Source: Lingula anatina (lineage: Eukaryota; Brachiopoda; Lingulata; Lingulida; Lingulidae). From it: a stretch of 64,000 nucleotides of DNA. The notes below the pieces were generated by a model, which saw only the letters and a list, made by a program, of their open reading frames with translations, searched no databases and was not told the DNA's origin. Where the stretch lies: NCBI RefSeq assembly GCF_001039355.2, contig NW_019775594.1, positions 147,316-211,315 of the forward strand. Direction: 5' to 3'. Of this stretch, positions 36,201 to 49,200 are shown piece by piece. The stretch's first letter is position 1. Every line of letters begins with the position of its first letter. Made by a program: the position numbers and the translations under genes.

Positions 36201-39200
36201 CCAGTTCTGTGACGTTTCTGATAATGACGTCATATATGGACTTGACATAGCAAACGGTATGGCTATCCACTGAAAAAAATGGTCTTTACAACCCTCTGGT
36301 TTCATCATCAATTTATTATATTGTTAGTGATCATAAATTATATGGAACTAATTATAAAACATAATCATGTCCTACAATGAAAAGAGCAAAATTGGTGTAG
36401 TAACAACTTAGCCAGAATGGCGGGTGATGATTCACTGTGAGTAGTGATATGACGGACATGTTGCATTACTTGTTAAACGTGGTACTCTGAAAAAAAAAAC
36501 AAAAACGCNAACGAAGGGCGATAGAGACAAATAAACTTTTCCGTTCTAAAACGAGAATACTGTTCCTTGTTGGGTCTCAGAACAGCAACCTTTAGACCCA
36601 AATAACCAGTCCCATCCCTGTCTTATACCCCAAACAAAAATCGTACATGTACTTTATAAACTACCTACCAAGCCGAGGAATAAGAATATCATCTGCAATA
36701 CGTCGGTGTAGGAGACCGAGTAGAGTCCCCCAAACAAAGTGTATATCAGCACGACAGCTGCCGACACCGTAATGGCGATCCAGTGGTCTAGTCCGACCAC
36801 TACGGTCAAGGTGGTACCTGGTTATATACAGTTTACATTCTATGGAACTTAATTATAGGCTATTGATAAAGGGAGACTTTAATAATATTCTGATAAACAT
36901 GCATGTCTAGATGAAAATCAATCATGAAAGCTTTAATTCAACAGTACAACGAATGACTACAAACAGGCCAGTCAAAACACAGGCATGTAAAAGCAAATAC
37001 GGCATCCACAACGGCGGATCAATTGTGGCGACACACTTAGAAGCTTGCCGTCCTACCCCCTGATAAACACAGGATAAATTCCTCGAGGGGGGGGGGGGCG
37101 GACATATTTGATCCGCGGACTGATAAGTCCACTGTTCTGAATGTGTCTTTACTCACCTAATGATGACAAGGTTGCTGCGCACCAAAACATATCTCCTGAC
37201 AGCGCTGGCAGAAACAGAAACCCGGTCATAATTTTACCAAACTTTCGTTCCAAAGGATCCAGCATAGTGACGGTGCCGTCCCGACGCATTCTTTTCACAA
37301 AGAATGCTGCAGCTGGGGAGAATATATCATGGAACTGTATTCGAAAAATGCGTTCTTTTATGGTAATTATGAAAGCAATGCATTTCATTTTTTTTTTTTT
37401 TTTTTTGGCAATCATTAAAGAAACGACGTAATTTCATTGGTTTAGATACATTGTTTTGTGAGTCAGTCACATTGACCACCGAAATTGTAATTCAATAAAT
37501 AAGATCCTACGATGTTCATGCGTCCTGCCAAAAAAATATACACTTTACCAAACTAGGTGTGTTTCATACATGACTGAAATACACTGACTTTATTAAAATT
37601 AACGTTAAAATGTATTAAAGCTAACTTTATTAAAAGGGCACACAAAACCATTAATAGACGTCCAAAATACACTTTAGAAGTGTGACTTTCAGTTGATGTT
37701 ATTTGCACAACCACATATTGACTGCCCATTGTGACAATTTTTTAAAACAATAAGACATGAAATGGGAAATGTCACATGAAACATCGAAATGTCTTTTTGG
37801 CACTGCTTGTACAACTATACTGGCAAACATAATTATTTCAGCGCGTCTCATGTAGCGCTACAGTACCTACGATCGTGCCCATGGCATACCCTATCGGAAC
37901 TTGGAGAGCAGCCAGACCGGAAGTGTAGACACCCTCGGCAACACCACTGATCAGAGGGCCGTCCACCCAGGTTGCTGGAAACGATGAAAGATAAAACTGA
38001 TCGCGATCTCTATACCAGCAGTAACAAGATAAATTGGCATTAATGGCAACAATAGCGATCACTATACCAGAACTAACAACATTGGCATCCATGGCAACAA
38101 TAACGATCACAATATAAGTAGTAACGACATTGACGTCCATGGCAACAATAACGACCACAACACCAGAAATAACAACATGGGCATCCATGGCAACAACAGC
38201 GATCACTATTCCTTTGTAACATCATGAAGTTTAACGATGTATACATAGTAAGACATAGATGTACTTTGGTTGGACACTCAATTAAGAGTGCGTCCATGAG
38301 AAAACCAAGGAAATCGATCAGAAATAATTAAATTTGGGGTAAAGAGGTGTGAATATTTTCTGCTGTGGTAAACTATCAATATTAAAAAAAAGAAAAAAAA
38401 AACATTGGCAGCCACTGGCTTTCTTATTTATGATAGTTAGAGATATTGGACAAATACTTTTTATAAAGCATTTAAGCTCTTAAAAATTAAGCAATACTTT
38501 CAAATATTCTTTTAAAAATCATATACATCATAATAATTTATTTAGATAAACCATATTATGGATTTAGGAAAAAGCTTTAATACCCAGTTCAAATTTATCA
38601 AAATGGCACTGTCAGACCCAATATCTTTCCACCAGAAGTAAAAACTTGGGGATCAATCAGTCATAAGAATAAAATCTCTTGAAAACTACCCACAACTGTT
38701 GTGTGGGAAAAAAACTGATTTTAATTAGATCCTTGGAGATCCTTAACTTGCTTTCACTCTTGTGAAAAAAATTGTTTTGTTTTTTGTATTATCCAATTGA
38801 TAATATGATAATACAATACTCTATTGTAATTCATTTTCCACATGGACAACCACACTTGCAATGATGTCCGTAAATTCAAGGATCTGATTGAATCAATGGG
38901 ACTCACTCAGCATATAAATACAGCAACCCACTCAAAAGGTCATATTTTAAATCTGGTTCTTACTCGCGCCGATTCATGCTTGCGGAGTTTTACCATCGAC
39001 AACAGCCTCCCATCGGACCACGCCGCCGTTCACTTTGTAGCTGACTTTATTCGTCCACCGCCTATCAAAAAAGTGACCCATCGTAGGGACTTATCAAGAC
39101 TTGATCCAGCAATACTTATTGATAAACTGAAATGTGTTTTTGAAAATACCGACCAGATCACGGACCCATGTATCTTTGCAGACTACTACAACACATCTAT

Positions 39201-41468
39201 ATCTAATGTCATGGATGAGGTTGCACCAGTTCTAACTAAAATAAAAATAGAGAAAACGCGGGCTGAGTGGTTTACACCGGAGCTGTGTGAAGAAAGGAAA
39301 CATGTCAGGAAACTGGAAAGGAAACGGTGTCACTCTCACTTAGAAATTCATCGACAATTGTTCATATCTGCGCGATCTCACTATCACTCTCTTCTGGTGG
39401 CACACAAGAAAGAATATCACCGCTCCCGTATTGAATCTGCTGATCAGAAAACACTTTTCAAGATCGTGGACCAAATATCGGAATCAAAATCATCTCAATT
39501 AAATGTCCTCCCAGACATGGACATCTCAGAGCTCCCTCAACGTTTTTCAAATTACTTTACAGATAAGATCAAGAGCATTCGAAATGATCTCGTTTCTTAT
39601 TCTTCTGTAGAAATCTCAGAAACCCCAGTTACCTGTACTCATGCAGTATTGACTGAATTTTCACCTGTATGAGAAGAAGATGCTTTAGCATTAATGAAAA
39701 GCATGAATTCTAAATCTTCTGCCTTAGATCCTGTGCCAACACATATTATCAAAGAGTGCATTACTGTTCTGGCCCCAGTTATTTTAAAGATAGTGAATCT
39801 CTCTTTTACAACAGGCATCTTCCCATCCAACTGCAAAGCAGCAATTGTTAGACCCTTGTTAAAAAAACAAGGCCTGTGCAAACAAGTGTTTAAAATTATC
39901 GACCAATATCAAACTTGCCCTTCTTAGGGAAGTTTCTTGAGAAAATGGCATGTTTACAACTGAATAACTATCTAGCTAAAAACAGTCTATATGGCAAGTT
40001 TCAATCAGCTTATAGAGAAGGACATAGCACAGAAACAGCTCTCCTAAGGGTTCATAATGACATCATGCTTTCTTTAGACAAACAAAAAGATGTTATTTTA
40101 GTCCTTTTAGATCTGTCTGCTGCATTCGACACCATTGACCACAACATACTTCTGCACAGACTACAGTACCGATTTGGAGTAAAAGATTTAGCATTTAATT
40201 GGTTAACCTCATATCTAAAAGATCGAACACAAAAGGTGGCAATTGAGTCGTTGCTATCAGAGCCCACTATTTTAGAATATGGTGTCCCTCAGGGGTCTGT
40301 GCTAGGTCCATTGCTCTTTTCATTGTATATGCTACCAGTAGAAGACATTATAGTTAAACATGGTCTCAACACTGTCATTTTTGCTGATGACACTCAAATT
40401 TATGTCACAAGTGAAAGTAATCGCTCCATGGCTATCACCTCAATAGAAACTTGTCTAGCTGAGATCCGAAATTGGATGAAAACAAACATGCTAGCACTAA
40501 ATGATGGAAAAACTGAACTTATATGGTTTACATCAAGGTCCAAGTCAGACAGGGGAAATGCAATGAAATCTGATATTTGTATCGGTGGTGTCAACATCAA
40601 TCCATCTAGCTATGTGAAAGATTAAGATGTCACCTTCGATCAGTATGCAACTATGGATAGACGGATCTCTGAAATTTGCAAATCGGCATCATACTCACTT
40701 TGGCGAATTAGTAAGATACGTGACTTACTGGACAAAACTTCAACTGAGAAACATGCTTTCATTACTTCTAAGCTTGATTATTGCAACAGTCTCTTATATG
40801 GTTTAGGCAAAAATAATCTGAACAAACTTCAATTAATTCAAAATTCTGCAGCTAGGCTGGTAACTTAAATGGGATGGAACAGCCGAGAGCATATAACACC
40901 TGTTTTGATGGAACTTCACTGGCTTCCAGTAAGAGAGAGGATTTTATTTAAAATTTTATGTGTCATTTTTAAAGCAGTCACTGAGAATAAACCACTTTAT
41001 ATCTCAGAACTTGTGAAGCAACATCAGCATGGAAGAGTTACCAGGTCTTCAACTTTTAGTCATTTACTTTTAGAACACAGTGTCTTAGAGAAAAAAGCTG
41101 GTAAATTTTACGGTGAAAGGGCATTTATGATATATGCACCCAAAGTTTGGAACACCTTACCCTCTGAAATACGAGCAGCAAGTGACATAGATACTTTTAA
41201 AAAGCTTTTGAAAACTCATACTTTTAGAATAGCCTATCAGTAACTATCATATAGTTAATTTTAGTTACTGTAATTTTATGATTAATTTTAAATGTTGTCA
41301 CTTTAGGTTCTTATCATTTTAGAATATGAATAATTGGTTCTTTAAATTAGTTCTTAGTGCTTTAAAATTGTAATGTGTTCTTATATTAGTATTGTGTTAT
41401 TTAGCTCTTTTAAGTGAATGTTGTAAGGCGCATTGAGATTTTTAATGGAATGCGCCATAGAAAAATAA

Positions 41469-41500
<32 letters not shown>

Positions 41501-43429
41501 TATGTTACTGACTCCGTTTTCATTTTCTCTACAGGAAAGGAAAATAAATATCAATATATCACATGCATCTACAAGGACTATAAATTATTTGAAAGGCAGG
41601 AAAAAGAAAAGTAAAAAAAAACTAATATATAAATCATTACAAGTGGATTAAATTAGGCTTACACTTGAGGAAACTGATCGAATGAAACAGTCATTCCCTT
41701 TTACCTTTAGAACACTTCATTTGTAATTTTTAAAACCTGTATTACACAATAAAAATAAGGTATACACAATGCTGATTACATTGGATATTCTGAGTAATAA
41801 CTCATTAAAAAAGGGGGGATGGAGACTTGTCACTATAATAATTAAAAATTATTCAGAAGTTGTATGGCTCTGTTTGAAAAGTACATTGTGTGATCAATCC
41901 TGTATTATAGATCTCAAAATAAAAGTCTTGCAAAAAGGGAACTCTTGATTAGTTTAAGTTATTATGATAACTTTAGTTATTTTTTATTATTATTGTTATT
42001 ATTTCTTTTAGAATTGATAGATGCCATATTGTGCTTATGAAAAAAGACGGATAGATTTGCCCTTATCAAAGCATTGATTGAATTCCTAAATACGTTTGAA
42101 TTCCTCTTGCATTGTTCTTTCCGGAAAATAACGTTATTGGAGCAATTCACTAAAAGATTCTCAACACATATTTCATTCATTTGCAAAGGGGACTTCGAGG
42201 GAGATCCAGGCTTCATCATGACAGCACACTTGCACACAGTTTTTTCTGGTGAGTGATTTGTGCAGAAATTTAATGTTTAAAGGTTGGAGAAATCATCACT
42301 GAGTCCTGAAAATAAACGTACTGAGCACCCGTGGTATGAATTGAAGTGTGCAATCCAGAGGAGAAGTAAACTCCAAAAAATGTGGACCAATTCCGCCAAG
42401 CTTTTAGGTAACATGAGACAAAATGCCACAAAACAAAATGTTACCATTGTTGAAGGCATCGATGCTGTCTACATGATGTAATCACAGTATACGCGGTAAA
42501 CACACGTGTTAATAGACACGTGACCTTTAACGAACACGCCCTAATGCTAAATGTATGTAAATTTGGTGACTTATGGCGGTGGCTTTTCAATTTAATGGGC
42601 ATTTCTTTACCTGTGTTGAAATGACAGTGGAACATGGGATACATGTAATTAAGGTGAAAAAATGTCATTGGAATTGGTATTTTTACCGCTAGCTTGTATT
42701 TTCTGTTCTACTATTAATGTTACTGCAGTTATGATATCTGGAATATAATTACTATTAATAACAACTTTCACATGTGGTGTGATCATTGATAAATAAAAGA
42801 ACATGAAACTGGGGAATGGGCAACTTTTTGACCAATGTTGTATTTGCTCATGAAATGGCTTTATTGACTCAAGCTGAAAATCAAACCAGAAATGTCCTAA
42901 TGTCATATTTCAATTATATCCAATGATTGTTGCCTTCAATGTTAATATCTGCTATGTGTGCAACAACAGTTTGAATTTAGTTGAAATCTGTTGACCCACA
43001 CCTTGCCACACTCTGACTGGTCCTATCACGGACACACACCTAAGTATCAATTTGTCACTTTACCATACGATTCGAGAGTGCTGGGTGATTCTCGCTTAAT
43101 TTGCTTGAAATTAGATAAGGCGAAATCGAATGTCCTTCGGAAATAATGATATAATTATTTAAAGTCAAATGTTAGAATGAAATCATATTCCCCTTGCTTT
43201 TTTCCCTTCGCACCATTAAAGCTATAGTACTAGTATCTAGGACCTAAGATATACCTGTTAAAGTACAAATGCCAAGGAACGGCCCAATATTTCTCCCTGC
43301 TAATAAAATATCCTCACTCGTCGTCTCCTTTCCTCGTTTCTTATTTCTCCAGGCCGCCCAGATACCCAAGATGAAGATGAGGACGTAGAAAATGATGATG
43401 GCTACAAGGCCCCAGACGTGCACGGTCAT
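33204..43429 (-). CDS. CHT-like copy 3, SLC5A7-family transporter
   Basis: Nine exons on the minus strand: 43429-43255, 37974-37867, 37312-37157, 36817-36669, 36269-36120, 35765-35636, 35141-35043, 34136-34018 and 33740-33204. GT-AG junctions and phases are intact (1623 bp, 540 residues). Start [15 protein letters not shown]; exon 2 encodes [18 protein letters not shown]; exon 8 has [16 protein letters not shown]; exon 9 has SGEPLLGL. Intron 1 is 5.3 kb, five or more times longer than in the other copies, because a LINE and one arm of a Tc1-derived element lie in it. The C-terminus is shortened: relative to copy 2 the frame shifts after the conserved ETDDGV, and the protein ends MLTFSHLR. Lengths of exons 1-8 equal those of all other copies, so the gene looks functional, with expression uncertain because of the large insertion. 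Confidence 0.87.
34976..35017. repeat. Interrupted (TATTA)n, copy 3 intron 7
   Basis: Degenerate TATTA array at the position occupied by the perfect array in copy 1, again just downstream of the exon 7 donor. Confidence 0.75.
38000..38217. repeat. 48-bp minisatellite in copy 3 intron 1
   Basis: Four to five units of about 48 bp with core ACATTGGCATCCATGGCAAC followed by AATAACGATCAC. Shorter arrays of the same unit lie at the same place in copies 1 (about 20730-20815) and 2 (about 30800-30930). The long valine-rich minus-strand open frame here is a product of the repeat. Confidence 0.8.
38840..41496 (+). mobile_element. Degenerate CR1/L2/Rex1-type LINE, 5'-truncated
   Basis: It runs antisense to choline-transporter copy 3 inside its intron 1. 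38842-39672 encodes the end of an APE endonuclease ([10 protein letters not shown] motif) and the linker to the reverse transcriptase. 39673-40625 holds the reverse transcriptase in pieces: [38 protein letters not shown] and the catalytic FADDTQIY. 40653-41243 holds the C-terminal region ([34 protein letters not shown]). Breaks: an in-frame TGA at 39670-39672, a frameshift near 39900, a stop at 40623-40625 and another at 40866-40868. The 3' end has TGTAAGGCGCATTGAG and a terminal ATT-repeat tail, typical of this LINE group. The 5' boundary is uncertain. It is inactive. Confidence 0.85.
42095..42840 (+). mobile_element. Single arm of the Tc1-derived palindromic element
   Basis: Matches one arm of the element at 22334-23982, ending CTTTTTGACCAATGTTG followed by TA. 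It encodes remnants of the transposase C-terminus ([19 protein letters not shown]). The opposite arm is missing. It lies in intron 1 of choline-transporter copy 3. Confidence 0.75.
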
Positions 43430-44016
43430 GCTGCGTAAAGTGTGTGGCAATTTCTGTGTAATTCGTCTACAAAGATGCTCAAATTGTATATTGCAAGTTT
43501 TCCCCACGGCGTAGACGTGCGGGTACGTTGACAAGATGCACGTTTTATTATCTCCTTCTTCTTTTTATGTTTTACTTTAATGTTGCTCCACATCTTAAAT
43601 CTTTACGAAGTTGTGCACAGAATACGTTGAGTGCCAATGACACGTGTGGATTAAATCAAGCGACGAAAACCACAAAAATGTCTCCTTATACACGCGCTTT
43701 GGTAATGTAAAGCAGATATCGTCAGGCAAAGGACACGTGCGTTACTCCTCTAGCATATACAATAAGATTATAAACACAAAATCTTCACTGTTGCTAAAAT
43801 TAATTGGAAACCTGTCAGATGTCAAGGTACGTTTTCATTGTTAATGTATTAACTTGAAAAAGATAACAGTGCCCAAGTCTGCTAATAGCGTAGAGTATAA
43901 ATCATGTATGTATGGAGTTAACACCCGATGAAAGGTGGCATCTTGTAAAATATATGTTTCTAGCAAATGCCACATTCCTTGTACATGTTAGGTAAAGCCG
44001 CTCACAGACATCGGAT

Positions 44017-44330
44017 CCCGCAAGAAAACGCAGTAGATACTCCAGCGCAATGGACTACTGCAATCATACTGCAAAACGCAGTAGACTACTGCAATCATAC
44101 TGCAAACATGATTCAAATCTGCTTCGATTTGGGAACTAATTAGCATATTTGAAACATGCTTCTATCATGCTGCTAATCTACTGCATTACTGCTCCTCTCT
44201 GTACAAACCTATGTAATTTTTGGAGTAGAATTGCAGTAGGCTATGCTCCATTTCTACTGCAAATATGCTCCACACCACTACTGCGTTAATGCTTCTTTGC
44301 TACTTCGAAACTACTGCATTTTCGTGCGGG
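44017..44330. mobile_element. CCCGCA-end MITE, complete copy
   Basis: 314 bp, beginning CCCGCAAGAAAACGCAGTAG and ending CTACTGCATTTTCGTGCGGG, which are near-perfect inverted repeats of 20 bp. The interior is rich in CTACTGC and GCAGTAG motifs in both orientations. A 30-bp internal direct repeat (GCAGTAGACTACTGCAATC region) is extra relative to the copy at 16278-16561. Confidence 0.8.
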
Positions 44331-44449
44331 AATATTATCAGATATTTTGTATTCATTAGTGTCACCCCGTCGTGTCTGTTCAGTATTTACATTTAAATAA
44401 TCTTAAAGAGACACTTTAGGTGAGCTTTGAAACACGTGTTCTTAGGCTC

Positions 44450-44657
44450 TGTTCTCACAACTTTTAGATCGATCTATCACCGCGGGGAGTCTCACTAGAT
44501 TACTGTCAGATAATCCCCCTTAAGTGTCCGTCCCCGCCTACTACAAGCTATAAGGGGTAATTAACTTTCGTGTCCGCCCGGCTGACAGCTATTTAGCGTG
44601 AACCCCCAGGGAGTTAGGTCGATCTAAAGTAGGTCGATCTAATCTATGAGAATGGGG
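44450..44657. mobile_element. GATCGATC-end MITE, copy 4 of 5
   Basis: Same orientation as the copy at 6932 and the closest to it. It contains TTAGATCGATCTATCACCGC and ends AATCTATGAGAATGGGG. Confidence 0.75.
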
Positions 44658-46266
44658 TGTAAAACTCTAATGTATTGGTAAGGTGCAACAAGCACAATCG
44701 CCTCCGTAGCATTAGTTTTTACCTGTTAAGTATTAAAGTACGTACATTGTTTTATTTTTATTTTATTTATTTATGTTTAATTACAGGCAAGGAACTTTGG
44801 TTGTAGTCCAGCGTCAAGTTTAAGGGTTCAAAGAGGACAAACGTTCATGTACGTTTAATCAACAGAACCTATGTTATTACTAATGTATAATGTTATTTTA
44901 CAGTTATGATAAGGTTAAAAGTTCCGTTTGGCATTTAGTAAGAAGTGTACAGAAAGAAGTGTATGTAATTAAGTAGTTACTGTTTCACTTACGTTTTATT
45001 GTTTATTTACTGCAACGACAATTGCAGCAACAACACTTGTAGCAATAAGTCAAAGAAAATAAAGATGGTTTATGCTGTTACAACCCACATGTCATGAGTT
45101 CCGACTGCAACCTGTCTATTTGCCCGAGTACATGTGCCGCCATACGAGTAGAACAGACTTTTTTGCTGCCTTTATTGAAATTATGATTCCTTAATTTGCT
45201 TGGTCGATCTGCTGTGTATGATTTTTTTTTTTTTTATGCCTGTGTCGTTGAGTTACAACACTTGATTCAAGAGTAATGAAATAAGTGATTTTACCCTTTG
45301 ACTTTGCAATTTACATAAAAATGTGTAATGATGTAAACCCGTACTCCGATTTAGCAAAAAAATTAAACTACAGATGGCAATATTCTGAAGCATATGTCTA
45401 AATGATGCCAAGATATCTTATAGGTACCAAGTCATTTTAAACACAGATTATATTTTATAAATGTATGGCCTTTACGCTTGATTTCCTTGCCGAAACTATC
45501 ATAGGTCTATGATATCATAGACCTATGTTGGTTGAGGGTGTTGGTTGAGGGGGTGAGGGGGTGTCAGGGAGCGTTAGCCTGTCATATTTTTACTGCCCAT
45601 TCCCTGATGAAGTTCGCCTGCAAACAGACGACATGCCGACGCATAAAGGACAGCTCTATTCCCAAGCTATGGCTTCCACAACTTTTTTTTCGAGAAAATA
45701 TCTGTGTTCTTTTCTGTTTGAAGAGCAGAGTATGGAAATATGTGATTTGACCAAATATATAACCTTAATATTGATGGTGGGGAGACTTCCAAAAGGAAGA
45801 AAAATATTTATATAGTTTTATAGATTCGCAGTCATACATTTACGTTAATGTCGCGTAATACAAATAGCTGTCCGGTTTTCCTGACGATTAATCAAATGTT
45901 ACCATATTCTGTTGGTGTTTGGTTGTGTTTGGGATAAGATTTTGCATGATCTTTTCACTTTTACACACTTAGGCGATTACAAGCAGGCCTACCTGTATAT
46001 GGTGATCAATAAGAATAGAACTTCGACATCACTTCAATAATTCACCGAGTCCTTTTATTATTAATTTACTTTTCATGTGAACAATATCATGCATGCGCAT
46101 TTTGTAAATTGGATTAATTGTGTAATAAAACCAGTACCCTGTGAAAACATAATCGTTAAATGCAAAGCATGCGGTTTGTCGTTCAGTGGTAGCGTCTGGT
46201 ACTTGTTTTTAAAAACCTGTGGTCTAAAATGGTCATTTGACTGTAATACTCAGACCATATAGAAGG

Positions 46267-49200
46267 TCAGTTTGACGTCAGCGGTTCTTGTTCCAACCTG
46301 GAAACTTCTTCTGAGCCATCGTCTTCAGCTTCGTTCACCTCCATTTTTCGTCTGGGTAGAATCTCTAAATCAACAAACTCATTCTTTTCATTCTGTGCCG
46401 ACCAATTTTCATCGGAGGGTTCTTTCGGTTTACTCTCTGAATACCACACAATGCCGTTGAGTACGTCATACCGCCTTGGCAGCCATCCTGTCAGAAACGC
46501 CACGTTTGTGACGTAGGACACGAGTAGGATGGTTAAGAAGCTGAGCAGCATACAGCCCGTCCTATAAGGGAACGGCTGGAAATCCGTTTCTGCTTCATAC
46601 CAAGGCCACCTCAGAACTGCTCGCAGACCTAACAACGGTTCCCCGCTAAGTACCCGGATGATCAGTCCCAAGACGTACCCAGCAATGGATCCGTAGATGT
46701 TTGCACCGTCCACAAACAAGACCGAGGTGAACTGAGGGAACAGGATGACGTAGACCAGATCGGAGCACAAAATGGCCAGAGCAAAGATGCTGGTGATCTC
46801 GATGGCCAACACCGTGGTCAGAATGGCCATAAGAGTCATAAATACTCGCATGGCCCAGATAAGTTCACGTTCACTGGCCTGGAAAAATATGGTAGGGCAA
46901 AATATACGCTTGTCACCAAATTTCCGTGGGGCATTTTTTTTTTTTTAATTAAAAAATAATATTTTTATGTTGTTTTTCAATATGACAAATACCAATGAGG
47001 TAGAAAGCAACTGGCTAGCCATTGATGAACGCTGTTTAGCCTATGTAATTTGCGCATAGTAATTTCTGTAACAAATTTATCAAAATAACCTGCAGCATTA
47101 TACAGCTGTTTCTATATTTTCTCCTTAAAAAAAGATGAAACTGCCTAGCAAATACCTTTCCCATCCTTGCAGGTTTATAGATATTGTTGGAAAACATGGA
47201 GCTCGAGGAAAGCAAAATGGAGTCTGCAGACGACATTACTGCAGCGGAAATGGCACCAAGACCAATTAGAGAAACTAAAGTAAAAATAAAAAACGACTTA
47301 AAGTTATTTGCACTTTAACATAAACCATATACTTTCATATTTAGTCAAACTCTCTTATATTATATTATATTATATTATATTATATTATATTATATTATAT
47401 TATATTATATTATATTATATTATATACAGTTACTGTTTAACTTAACGTTAATACATTACCTAAAGTTTGTCATATTAAATATATTGTGGTTCATACTTTA
47501 AATGATATTACCTACAAAAGGGCACACATACTGCAAGACAAGCGGTGCAATCAGTTTTAGGTCATCTGCTGGAAACGGGAGTTCTCCGTCGTACGCTGTG
47601 GCGTTCCAATCTGACACCAAATAAAAGTAGTAAGAATAGAAAAGAAAAAGGTATCCGAATCTAGTTGCATCATTCTCCCATTTGTTGGAGAGACAATGTA
47701 TTGGGACGCAGTGCAGATTATTAGAGATACAGGAATCGTTCCAAATGCAGGACCATCCAAATTGCTTATTAAAACGCGTTACAATGAACATCTGACCAAA
47801 AAGTCAGTTTCAGGGCTATATTTGTAACTTCTTTGTAAACCAGATATAACAGCACTGATAGTAATAATAATAATAATAATGGTAAACAGTAACTTAAAAT
47901 GATAAAAAAGTCAAAAGTATACCGAAATGAATATTAATGTCCAATACAAAGTTTTTGATCCAGATCAATTACCAACAGACACTGCCACCATCCCTATGAG
48001 CAGAGGCGGTATTGTGCAGACTACAAATCCTAGTGCGCCTGCGTAAAGCATCACTTCCGCCAACCTTGATGACTTCATCGCTAGGGCCCGCTGCCACAGA
48101 ACCTGTACAGCAGTTAATGACAAACACAATTAATTACAAAAACGCAACTGATGGAACATTTAGCTCAGTGGCTACCGATATACTCATATCTGTGTACAAA
48201 ATCAGCAGTTACCCTTCTTCACTCCAAAAGTATTTTGAAAAACTGCATTTTAATTTCTATATGAATTGAAACCACTAAATAACTACTCTCAACACCTAGA
48301 CAAATACCACGTGTTAGAAATAATCAGCTTGTTGTTAAAGGGAGCCATCGAAGGCCTACAGCAGCCACTCCCTTCTCGAAGCGTTTTCTCTCAGCCTTGA
48401 TTATAAAGAAACGAGCGTTTTTACCTGCCAAGGTATTCCTCCAAACATCAGTTGTAGCAGTATGTCTATGTAGGTGCTGATATCATGGTTTGGAAGCGTC
48501 CCTACCCACTTCTCTGTCGTCTCTGATAGTGACGTCATCAAGGGGTTGGACAGAGCAAAGGGAATGGCCAGCCACTAGAGAAGAAATTAAATTGCCGTAA
48601 TGATTTGGTATAAGGCAAAACGTCTTATGGAAGATTTCAATTGTGAGAATTAACACAAGTTACATCTGTGTGTGTGCTACATGTTGAAAATAGCAATTGT
48701 GTTGGAGTACATGGTGACATTGCCATCTGTGTCCATTGTCTACCAGCGGTCATATAACCTAAGCTGTTACAAATGTATATGTATATGTATATCTGCACGC
48801 CTTGCATCTTTGTACAGTGTAACACACAAAAGAGAGTAAAACTTACCAAGCCTACAAAGATGAACAGCATCTGCATGACGTCGGTATAGGAGACGGAGTA
48901 GAGTCCCCCAAACAACGTGTATATCAGGACCACGGCTGCCGACACCGTGATGGCAATCCAGTGATCTAGCCCAACCACCACCGTTAGAGTTGTACCTATT
49001 TCGACAAACACTATAATGCATCTGTTTTCATCCTGACATTGAGGTCAAACTGTGTGTTTTATAAATGTATGTATGTAGGCCTATGTATGTATATGCGTGC
49101 AAGCATGTATGTAGCCATCTATATACATGGAGAGAATTGGTCTTGGTATAACATCATTTTTCACACTTAAGTGTGTTTCTGAATAAAAAAAAATTATATA

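Larger units (their letters stand above)
43430..46266. other. Region between CHT-like copies 3 and 4
   Basis: 43440-43800 matches the upstream regions of copies 1 and 2. Two MITEs follow (44017-44330, 44450-44657). 45117-45570 matches the start of units 2 and 3 (23980-24590, 32240-32600), without any MFSD4 coding remnant. 45570-46266 has no recognised feature; the minus-strand sequence has AATAAA at about 46053-46058, a possible polyadenylation signal for copy 4. Confidence 0.5.

Noticed and set aside
37838-38206. 122-codon minus-strand open frame rich in valine
   Set aside because: It is the 48-bp minisatellite read in one frame plus the end of exon 2 of choline-transporter copy 3.
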